Assembly: GCA_003116995.1 (NCBI GenBank)
Contig: BDSL01000135.1
Span: 62,001 to 126,000 of the forward strand
Direction: 5' to 3'
Length of the DNA stretch: 64,000 bases
Source: Yamagishiella unicocca
Lineage: Eukaryota > Chlorophyta > Chlorophyceae > Chlamydomonadales > Volvocaceae
Shown: piece by piece, positions 55,601-64,000 of the stretch
How the letters are laid out: each line of letters begins with the position of its first letter
Numbering within the stretch: position 1 is the stretch's first letter
The notes under the pieces: generated by a model
Databases searched by the model: none
What the model was told of the DNA's origin: nothing
What the model saw: only the letters and a program-made list of their open reading frames with translations
Program-made: the position numbers and the translations under genes

Positions 55601-58600
55601 CCCAAGACACAGGGTTGTAGGTCCCCCCCCAAGACACAGGGTTGTAGGTCCCCCCCAAGACACAGGGTTGTAGGTCCCCCCCAAGACACAGGGTTGTAGG
55701 TCCCCCCCCAAGACACAGGGTTGTAGGTCCCCCCCAAGACACAGGGTTGTAGGTCCCCCCCCAAGACACAGGGTTGTAGGTCCCCCCCCAAGACACAGGG
55801 TTGTAGGTCCCCCCCCAAGACACAGGGTTGTAGGTCCCCCCCCAAGACACAGGGTTGTAGGTCCCCCCCCAAGACACAGGGTTGTAGGTCCCCCCCCAAG
55901 ACACAGGGTTGTAGGTCCCCCCCCAAGACACAGGGTTGTAGGTCCCCCCCAAGACACAGGGTTGTAGGTCCCCCCCCAAGACACAGGGTTGTAGGTCCCC
56001 CCCCAAGACACAGGGTTGTAGGTCCCCCCCAAGACACAGGGTTGTAGGTCCCCCCCCAAGACACAGGGTTGTAGGTCCCCCCAAGACACAGGGTTGTAGG
56101 TCCCCCCCAAGACACAGGGTTGTAGGTCCCCCCAAGACACAGGGTTGTAGGTCCCCCCCCAAACACAGGGTTGTAGGTCCCCCCCAAGACACAGGGTTGT
56201 AGGTCCCCCCCAAGACACAGGGTTGTAAGTCCCCCCCAAGACACAGGGTTGTAGGCCCCCCCCAAGACACAGGGTTGTAGGTCCCCCCCCAAGACACAGG
56301 GTTGTAGGTCCCCCCCCAAGACACAGGGTTGTAGGTCCCCCCCCAAGACACAGGGTTGTAAGTCCCCCCCCAAGACACAGGGTTGTAGGTCCCCCCCAAG
56401 ACACAGGGTTGTAGGTCCCCCCCCAAGACACAGGGTTGTAGGTCCCCCCCCAAGACACAGGGTTGTAGGTCCCCCCCCAAGACACAGGGTTGTAGGTCCC
56501 CCCCAAGACACAGGGTTGTAGGTCCACCCCCAAGACACAGGGTTGTAGGTCCCCCCCCAAGACACAGGGTTGTAGGTCCCCCCCCCAAAACACAGGGTTG
56601 TAGGTCCACCCCCCCAGGTCGCATGCATCTCGAAACGTCGGCTCTAAACGGCTTTCCTCGCATCCACGGGTCTTCCTCGCAACTCCCCCAGCCGCACCTG
56701 CTCGTGGTGGTGCGCCAGCTGGCTGCAGTCCTGGCTCTTCAGCAGGTCGAACTGCGACTTGCGCCGCTGCTTGCTGCGGCCGCCCGCGCTGGCCTGGCCC
56801 CCTTGCGCGCTGGCGGTGCTGATGTTCTGCATGGCGATGTGCTCCAGCACGTGGCGGGGGAAGATCTGCGGCGGGCGGGGGGTAAAAGATAACCCGCGAA
56901 TCCACGGCCGACGGCCGGAGGGGGAAGAGGGGAGGGCGTCAGGCGGAGTTTGGGTCGCAGCGACAGCCCTGTAGATGAATCGGATCCTCCATAGGACGAG
57001 GATGTGGAGGAGGACGTGGGGGAGCGATGGGATTTTGCTTTCCCAGCACTACTCCACCCGCGCTGGGCTGCGTCCTAGCCCGCGGCTCGGCTTCCAGCCG
57101 CGATGGTGGGTACAATTGACCGCCTACCGCGAAGTCGCGAAACTGGTGTGTATGAGTATGTGAGCGTGTGTGTGTATGCGTTTGTGGGGCGGCTGCTGCC
57201 GCACCTGCTCCAGCAGTCGGTGCTCGACCTCCATCAGCTCTGTCAGCTGCATCTCCGTCTCCACCTTCTCGCTGACATCGTTCTGAGGGGGCCCGGGTGA
57301 GGCAGGCGGGCGCATGCGGGGCGGGCAGGTTTCGAGGAAGGCCCGTGGATGCCAGACTCGTGCGGCGGGCAGGTGCCAGGTGGGTCAAAGGCCGAAACGG
57401 CATATGATACCCTCTCAGGCCGCATACGCAGCAGACCACACATGTGCACGTCAGGCCTGGTGCAGCGGCGCCTAGCATGCAATGCAATGCAGCAACAGCA
57501 ACACGACTTCCCTGGCGGCGGGCGGCGCGTGCGGTGCTGCACCACCGGAGGCGCCGTGGCATCCAGCTGTAACAGCCAGCAGCCCCGAGCGAGCAGCCGC
57601 GAGCTACCTACCTAACCCATTATGTACCCCCCCGTTTGTTAAGAGGTTTCCTCTGCCACTGGCAACCTGCCGTATGTTCGTAACCCGTACTGCAGGACCC
57701 GCGGTGCCGCACCGTCTCTGCCTCCCTCTCCCTCCAGAGGTTACCCCTACCCCCCCACCCAAATAAATACAAAAAACGCACCGAAAACACACACCAAAAT
57801 ACGCACAAACCCAAACACACACGCACACCACACACACACACACACCCCACACATATACCCCTGCTTTGCGCACTAGGATAGGTTACTAGGTACTTAGGCT
57901 TAGTCGTTGTCGGAGCTTCGCGCCAAGCCTACGCCGCCGCAGCGCGGCGTCGGTTGTTAGGGTCGCTACTGGAGCTCAGCCGCCCGCCACCGTCCTTCTG
58001 GTTGCCGGAGCGCTGCGCGGACAGCGTCTACATAATCGGACTTCTGGCTGCTCGTGGACACACTCTGGGCTTCTTTCGGTAACTATTGACGCCTCGCCTT
58101 GCCTTCGGATTCCTTGGTCTCTTTGCGCTCCGTCTCCTTCGCGGCTCAGCTCAGCATTTATAAAACACACCCCACACACACGCAAAGCCAGACACACACG
58201 AGTGGCAACGTCTTCCCACACACCTGCACCAGCGCCACGACCCGCGCGCCCGTGACCGGGTCGGTGAAGCTGGTGGCCGCCACCTCGTGCCACGCCATGC
58301 CCACGCGGCGGGCCATATCCGCAGGGGACAGATCGCGAGGGGACACCATGCGCACCGCGTCCGCGTCGTCGTTGGCGCGCAGGCGGGTCAGCTGCGGCGG
58401 CAGGGGCACCGAGCCGAATGGTGAGAAGCGAGGGTCCGAGGATGCATCCCCAGCCGCCGGCGGTGACGCCGATCCCGGCAGCCCCGGGGCGCCGTTCAGC
58501 GAGGTCTTCTGGTATGCCCCGTCGGAGGTACGCGGCGCGCCGCCGACGCCCTCGGCGGTGTTCCCGCCGGATCCAGATCGCGACGCCAGGGGGGATCCGG

Positions 58601-61600
58601 ATCCGGTGTCCTGCGCCGACCGCGGAGCCCGCTGGTCCGCCGACCGACCCAGCGAGGGAGACATGCGCGAGGCCACGCCGCCGCTGCCTCGGTCCTCCGT
58701 GCCCAGCACCACCGCGGTGGTGTAGCGCCGCGGCGGCGACGCCTGCACGCCGCCGCCGCCGCCGTCAGCCGCCGCCGCCTGCTGCACCTGCATCTGCTCC
58801 ATCATCCGCCTGGACGCCGACCGCATGAAGCTGAAGATGCGCGGAACCGCCATACGCGGCTCCGCCGCCGCCACGTTCATGGTCTGGGATCGGGTTCGAA
58901 GGCTGCCTAGGTCGCGCTTTCGGCCCGTGGTGCTCGGTGCAGACGGCCTCACCCCGTCTCTGTCTCCGCCGCCGGCGCCCGCGGCGCCGTCCTCGTCGTC
59001 GTTACCCGACTCGTAATCAATCTGGCGCAGCGAGTGCACCCTCCCCAGCACATTCAGCGTGGACGTCGGCAGCACGGTCATAAGGTACGTGCGAGTGGAG
59101 CTCCGGCTGAGGGGCCGCTTGAGGGCGTTCAGCTGACGGCGCACGGCGCCGCGGGCATGCGAGCTGGGGGTGTTGGCGACACCACTCGCGCTGTGGTAGC
59201 TGCTCCCCATGCGCTCCGCCGCGGCTCGCAGCCCATCTGGGTCAAGGTTCATCAGCTCGACGCCGTCCACGGGGGCCGCCAGCTTCTTAATGGGCACGCT
59301 ATGATGCGGGCGCAGGTCCTGCAACGGGCTGGTGCGTCGGTCTCCGAAACCCGGCACGTCGTGCTCGTCGCTGAGGCCTGGCACGCCGTCAGCGCCGGAG
59401 CTGATGATGTCGTGTGCCGTGGCTGTGGTTTGCGCGTCGCCGGAGCCGGAGGCGGCGGCGCCGGCTGCGACGCCTTCGTCCTCGTCTCGCGCGTCGGCGA
59501 TCAGGGCGGACGTGGCGAAGGAGGTCTGGTGGGCGGTGGGCTCCGACAGCAGCCGCAGCTGCTGCCTGTAGTCTTGCAGGTGCGGCGTCGACGGCGGCTC
59601 GTCTCGCAGCGAAGCGACGGCAGCCTCCGACTGTGCGCTAGCCAGTTCCGCTGCCTGTCCACCGCCACCACCATCACCACCACCATTACGGCCGCCACCA
59701 CCACCATTAAAAGCAGAGGCCGCAGCTAGCGCTATCGGGCCCGCCACCGCTCCGAAACCCGATGTCGTGGGCGCCGCCCCCGGTCCAAGATACCCCTGCC
59801 CCTCCGCGAGCGGGAACAACACGCCCTCAGGCAGCGACCCCGCCGGCCCTTCCGCCGCACCGCCGCCGGCACCCCCCACCTCACCCGCGGATGCCACGTC
59901 CGCAAGGGTGGGGGCGGACTCCGACGGCGGCTCCGCCTGCGGGCCGGTCATGAGCGACAAGCCGCTCCGAAGCCGCCTGGCCACCGAGTTCTCACCCGAC
60001 TGGGTGCTGCTGGCGGAGCTGCTTCCCGGGGTGCGGCCGCCGCGCAGGCGCTCCGCAAAGGCGAGCACCGCGGACCGGGGCTTGGCTTGCGCCGTCATCG
60101 TGGGGCTGGCGGGCGCCCCCGTGCGGTTGGGCAGCTGCTGCGGGGGGTAAGCGAGTGGGATGGCCAGCAAGGAGTCGGGCTCTGCGAGGTGCTGCGCCGC
60201 AGGCGAGCCTTCCTGCCGACCTGGGAGGCGCAAACCCCCGGTGAAGCTGTGGAAGTGCGGCCCTCCGCCAGGGATGAGACGGTCCATTAGGGGGACAGGT
60301 GCGGCCCGGCTCGGGAAGGCCGGCGCCGCCGTGCCCGCCGGCGGCTGCGCCGCCGCCGCCGCCGCGGCGGCGGCGGCGATAGCCGCCGCCGTGGAGGGCG
60401 TGGGGCCTGAGGCGCCTTCGCCAACCGCCAGCCGGTGTTGCTGCATGCGCATGGGCGCGGGCGTGGTGAAGGTCTGCGACACGGGCCTTACGAGGCCGCG
60501 CAGCGAGCAGCTCCGGACGGGGGGCCGGCGCAGCGGGCTGCCGCGCGGCTGCGCCGCCGCCACCCCGTGACCTGTGTCGCTGTCGCTCCCATCGTTGTGC
60601 GCGCTACGCGGCGCGGCCGCGCTGGAGCCATGCTCGGACGCGAAGGCCGCGGTGGAAGCCGCCAGTGAGGTGGCCAGACGACGCAGAGGCGACGCGGGGA
60701 AGGTGTTGTTGGTGTTGGTGTTGTTGTTGTTGTTGTTGCGGAAGCTGCGCGACAGCAGGCTGCTGGAGAGGTGGCCGGGGGATGTGCTGATGCCGTCGGC
60801 GGCGCTGACCGCGAGGTTGGAAGCGGTGATGGACTCGGTGGTGGAGCTGGTGGTGCTGCTGGTCGGCGAGCGCAGCAGGCTCCTAGGTAGCCTGCGCTCG
60901 GAGGTGGAGGCGGCCGCCGCCGCACCGGTGGCGCCGTGGCCAACGACGGGGACTAGCACAGCGTCGTACGGCACCACGAATGAACCGTCGCCGGAGGCGG
61001 CGGCGGCGGTGGCGGCCTTGGCGGCGGCAATGTTGCTGACGGCCGCCGCGGCGGCGGCCGCGGTTCCTTGGGCTGCGGTTGCCGCGGCGGCCGCCTCGGC
61101 CGCCGCCGCCGCCGCGGCTTTGCCCGCCGCGCCCCAGCGCTGTGCCGAGCGGATGCAGGGTCGCATGACCCGCGGCACCTGCACGACGCCCCTCCACATG
61201 TTGCCGCAGATGACCTCCTCCAGCATCTCATCCAGGAGGTCCGGGCACAAGCAGAACAGCACCGACAGCACGTCCACCTCAGACGCATTTATCATGCCCG
61301 CGCCGAGGCCTCCGCCGCCACCGCCGCGCCCCGACAGCCCCATCCCTCCACCTCCGCCGCCGCCTCCGCCACCGCCTCCGCCGCCAACCTTGCCCGAGGC
61401 CTCCGCCTCTGCCTTGGCCATTGAGGCTACCGACTCGCGCGCCTCGGTCCTCATGCCGCCGTTGGTGGGGGCGGTGGCGGGGCCAGCCAGGCCGAAGGGG
61501 CCGTGGGGCAAATTGGGATCCACTGGGTCGCCGGTGAGCTCTCCCATGAAGTCAACGGAGCCCTACGGCGGGGAGACAATAACACGAGCATGTGTGGTTG

Positions 61601-64000
61601 AGGCGAAGCGCGCATGTGCGTTTTGTTTTTTACTACTAGGAATTTTACGGCTGATGTGCGGTAGGCACAATACTGGTATTTTTGATAGTAGAAATGGTGT
61701 GATGGGCTGTACGACGCGGGATGAATAGAGGTTGAGGAGGAGGAGCTAGCTGGGCCCCCCGGGACCCACCTGGTTTTGCTGCAGGACTCGCCCCTGCGGA
61801 TTCGTGTAGCATGCAGGGAGGGAGGGAGGGAGGGAGGGAGGGCGCGGTGGGTCAGTGGACGTGCAAACCCAGGGCCACGTGGCCGCATCGAGCGAATAGG
61901 TGATGGGCTGGTGCGGCACCCCGGCACGCCACCAGCACACGGCGAAGTCCACCTCGTAAATAGTCTCGTGTGACAACGATCACCTGCTCCTCGCAACAGC
62001 GCCTACCCGCTTCACTGCGAGCTTGTATCCCGGCAAGCAGGCCTATCCATCCGCTGCATGAAGGGCACCCACAACCCATAACTGGGCCGCCGCCAGCTGC
62101 CCAGAACGCGGCCCAGACCCATCCCAACCCCCAACCGCACCCCGCAGTCGAAAAGCGTAATCGCGTACGGCACGGACGCCAACAGCAAGTGGTGCCGCTG
62201 CCACGTCTGGATGACGTACAAAAGCTCCGGCCCCGCCAAGGGCGCAAGATCGAACCCCAGCGGCTGGACCGGGTCCCCCCCCATGGCGGCGGCGGCGGCT
62301 GAAGTTCCCATGCCGCCGCCGCCGCCGCCCAGCGCCGCCGCCGCCGCCGCCGCCACCGACGTGTTGCCCTCGGCCACGAACACCCCTGAGTGGACCCCGC
62401 CCGCCGTATTGCCGATCCCCAACGACAGCGACGGCAACGTGGCTTGCATTATGTGAGCCGAGTTGAACACCGGCAAGTCGCTATGGGCCGGCTGCTGCGG
62501 CGCCGTGCTTCCGAAGAGGAAGCTTGCCGAGGCCGGAAGGCCCGCGGCCGCCGCCAGCCCGTGCAGATGACCCCCGTCTACATTGAACAATGAAGACGAC
62601 ATTGTGCCATCGTTTTCCAAGTAGTGCGCGCGTGTCTGCGCGTGGCCGACTGACCCGCGGACCGACGGCGTGCCCATCACCGCCGCCAGCGCCGAGTACG
62701 ACGGGCCGGTGGCGATGGGCGAGGCCGCCGCCGGCCCCACTCCGTACCCGGCGGCCTGGGGCCATTCCAAGATGATGGCGGGCTGCCATGAGGCGCCGTA
62801 CGACGTCGCCACAGACCCTGCCGCCACCGCCGGCGCCGCCGCACTCGACGCCGCCGCTGGCTGGTACGCGCACACATGGACTCGGAGCTGTCCCTGGTGG
62901 ACGGCCGCCTGCAGCGCAGCCGCGCCCAGGCCGGCGTGCTGGCGGGCGCTGCTGGCGCTGGCGCCGCCGCCGCCGAGGGGTCCCGAAGTGGCCGCCGCGG
63001 CGGCGGCGGCCGCTGCCGTGAAGGGGTCCCGGCCGCCCGTAAGCGCGCCGTACGCCGACGGCGCCAGCGAGTGAGTCAGCGGCGGCACGTGCTCGGGCCG
63101 CATGGCGGCCTGCCGCAACAAGTCCCTGGCTAGCAGGGGCAGGCAGGGGTCCTGCTCAAATAACTCGCGAATGGCCCACAGCACGTTAGCGGTGGCGTCG
63201 CCGTCGGGGTTCGGCGCGTGTCCCGCCGCCGGCGGGGGCGTCCACGCCGCAGGCGCCGTCGGCTCACACCCGTCGCCGTGGCCGGTGCTGACGGCGCCGC
63301 CGCAGCTGCTAGGCGCGGCCGCGCTGGAGGCGGCTGTGGTCATGAGGGCGGAGGCGGCCGTGTTGTGCCAGGCGTGCACCAGCGCAACCTGCCCGCCGGA
63401 GACGCCCTGCAGCGCGGCAGCAAGCGCCGAGTGCGCCCGCTTCATTTCGCTGTCTGCGTCCGCCTGTTGCTGCTGCTGTTGCGACTGCGGGTGCTGCGGC
63501 TGCGGCGAGTGGCGAGACGCCTGGCTGGTTGACGTCCGGCGCCTGCCCCGCCACGCCTGTGCCGGCGACATGTCCAGCTGCATGCTGGCGACCACGGAGC
63601 TGCCGCCGGCGGATGACCCGTCGGCTCCGCTGTTGCGGCCGCTTCCCACCACCGCATCTGCGTCCAGGTGCCCCACGGCGCCCCCGGTCAACGCATCGCG
63701 CTCCGAAGCCGGCCCCTCCCCACCAGCAGGCAGGCCTTCTCCATCAGTCGCTGGCCCCACATCCGCGGGCTGGAGCACCAGGATGACAAGAGGCACCGAC
63801 AGCCCAACCGCGCGGTCGCGCACCGCCTTGTTGAAGATCGGCACCGGGTACGCGGCGTGCTGCGCGTGGAGCGAGTGCTGTGCGTGCGTCGCCGCAGGCG
63901 AATGGAAGTGCACCTGGCCGAGGGAAGAGCGGGAGGCCTCCCGGTCGATCGACGGCCTCCCCTTGGCCGAGGGCAGGTGCCCCAGGCTGGCGGCGACGGT
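49613..64000 (-). CDS. PAS-domain guanylyl cyclase, very large, 5' end beyond window
   Basis: Makes cGMP from GTP. Exons: 64000-62141 (open at the edge), 61793-61770 (24 nt), 61562-58224, 57282-57205, 56865-56698, 54297-54262 (36 nt), 53731-53632, 52171-52160 (12 nt), 51745-51627, 51229-50978 and 50665-49613; phases all match; at least 2346 residues. The PAS domain runs from [13 protein letters not shown] over GRVLQQNQ and [17 protein letters not shown] to [19 protein letters not shown], interrupted by a low-complexity insertion of about 900 residues. A coiled-coil linker follows ([28 protein letters not shown]). Class III catalytic motifs: [12 protein letters not shown] (metal Asp), HVHDVYKVETIGDCYM (base-recognising Glu, second metal Asp), [17 protein letters not shown] (Cys plus Asn/Arg). 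Glu and Cys at the base-recognition sites predict GTP over ATP. After [11 protein letters not shown] comes a 330-residue Ala-rich tail. No membrane segment was seen in the visible part. Confidence 0.92.
50690..50890. repeat. Imperfect tandem repeat plus R1 fragment, cyclase last intron
   Basis: Loose repeats of GAGGGCGTGCAAGGCACAAG, then an R1-like piece at about 50782-50830 (GCAAGGAAAACCCGTGTACG ... AAGACCGTTT). Lies in intron 50666-50977. Confidence 0.6.
51411..51612. repeat. 12-bp minisatellite in a cyclase intron
   Basis: About 16 copies of CCTCTCTCCCCG with minor variants, in intron 51230-51626. Pyrimidine-rich on the plus strand, purine-rich in the transcript. Confidence 0.93.
52632..53132. 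repeat. 13-bp minisatellite in a cyclase intron
   Basis: About 38 almost perfect copies of CGCCATTCCTCAC, in intron 52172-53631, just upstream (in transcript order) of the 12-nt microexon. The near identity of copies suggests recent expansion. Confidence 0.96.
53170..53353 (-). repeat. Dispersed intron repeat R1, longest minus-strand copy
   Basis: Reverse complement of the copy at 19408-19625 over almost its full length, including TTAGCCGCCAAAGGTCATAT and ATTACGACCTTCGGCTTTCG as read on the plus strand. It abuts the 13-bp minisatellite in the same intron and has a second head fragment (CACGGGTCTTCC) at its end. Confidence 0.85.
53500..53600 (-). repeat. Dispersed intron modules in a cyclase intron
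   Basis: Plus strand reads GCGCCAACTATCCTGTCCCG, then AAAACGGTTTCTT and CACGGGTTTTCTTCGC. These match the module at 10030-10062 and part of R1. Lies close to the acceptor side... of intron 52172-53631 nearest exon 53731-53632. Confidence 0.6.
53893..53970 (+). repeat. Dispersed intron repeat R1, partial copy
   Basis: Reads GGGGTTCGAGGGAGACCCGT, AAACCGTTTAAAACAGAAGT and GAGATGCATGCTGGAGAACT. Intron 53732-54261 of the cyclase gene, antisense to it. Confidence 0.85.
54375..54422 (+). repeat. Dispersed intron module
   Basis: Reads ACCGGTGACACGAAAAATGA, then ATAGTGGGCGCATGGTCGGC. Same module as 10015-10062 (ATAGTTGGCGCATGGTCGGC). Lies in cyclase intron 54298-56697. Confidence 0.65.
54602..56617. 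repeat. 2-kb minisatellite of about 75 copies, C/G-tract unit
   Basis: Unit of 26-28 bp: AAGACACAGGGTTGTAGGTC followed by a C tract of mostly 6-9 bases. The 20-bp core is almost invariant while C-tract length varies copy to copy. Fills most of cyclase intron 54298-56697; in the transcript it is a series of G runs about every 27 nt. Produces long artefact frames on the minus strand. It ends next to an R1 copy at 56618-56690. Confidence 0.97.
56618..56690 (-). repeat. Intron repeat R1 copy next to a splice donor
   Basis: On the minus strand GAGTTGCGAGGAAGACCCGT starts about ten nt after the donor of cyclase exon 56865-56698 and ends at the minisatellite (GAGATGCATGCGACC). Confidence 0.8.
57329..57358 (+). 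repeat. Intron repeat R1 head fragment
   Basis: GGTTTCGAGGAAGGCCCGTG then GATGCC, about 45 bp upstream (transcript order) of cyclase exon 57282-57205. Confidence 0.6.

Noticed and set aside
51411..56617. CRISPR-like arrays
   Set aside because: Copies are directly adjacent with no unique spacers, and the context is eukaryotic introns.
54513..56905. Three overlapping minus-strand reading frames of about 700-780 residues made of [13 protein letters not shown] repeats
   Set aside because: All three frames of the 27-bp minisatellite are open because the unit lacks stops; the array is inside an intron of the cyclase gene and the sequence has no protein-like variation.
60574..61728. 384-residue plus-strand open frame
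   Set aside because: Antisense of the cyclase PAS exon; composed of Ala/Pro runs mirrored from the coding strand.

Overview
The window is nuclear DNA from a green alga, most likely a volvocine/chlamydomonadalean species. The evidence is an LHCBM-type major light-harvesting gene, GC-rich multi-exon genes with short exons, TGTAA polyadenylation signals, intronic minisatellites, a LINE reverse transcriptase, long Gln, Ala and Gly tracts in proteins, and a chlorophyte-style PAS-guanylyl cyclase. Nothing prokaryotic or organellar was seen. Gene models were built by hand from reading frames, GT-AG boundaries and matching intron phases; every completed model sums to a whole number of codons.

Layout, left to right: (1) 373-2558 (+), the 3' part of a FAS1 surface protein with a Ser-Gly-Gly linker and a GPI-type tail. 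(2) 3118-5935, decayed LINE material: a frameshifted reverse transcriptase, a nested antisense LINE 3' end and a third tail copy. (3) 6357-7692 (-), a complete four-exon LHCBM chlorophyll a/b-binding protein. (4) 8733-14923 (-), a nine-exon WD40-repeat protein whose introns are full of repeats. (5) 16327-17152 (-), a TMEM107-like ciliary transition-zone protein, divergent from (6) 17472-20753 (+), a NIPP1/PPP1R8-like PP1 regulator with FHA domain and RVxF motif. (7) 22478-26824 (-), a DEG15/TYSND1 peroxisomal processing protease with full triad and C-terminal SRL. (8) 27702-28076 (+), an unidentified gene end. (9) 29673-36623 (+), a giant Gln-rich protein with an N-terminal C2HC zinc finger. 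(10) 36624-40544, no recognisable gene. (11) 40545-43984 (+), a HECT E3 ligase starting with an MGC acylation signature. (12) 43985-49612, mostly without recognisable genes, with a TTTACA array, a LINE tail and dispersed repeats. (13) 49613 to beyond 64000 (-), a very large PAS plus guanylyl cyclase gene with 12-, 24- and 36-nt exons and a 2-kb G-rich minisatellite in one intron.

The genes are unrelated housekeeping, signalling and photosynthesis genes; they do not form a pathway cluster. The most unusual content is the cyclase gene architecture (microexons in the catalytic core, a roughly 900-residue insertion inside the PAS domain, giant intronic minisatellites) and a dispersed repeat family found almost only inside introns of at least three genes, sometimes starting within 5-10 nt of a 5' splice site. 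All function names come from motifs read by eye; no database search was run.
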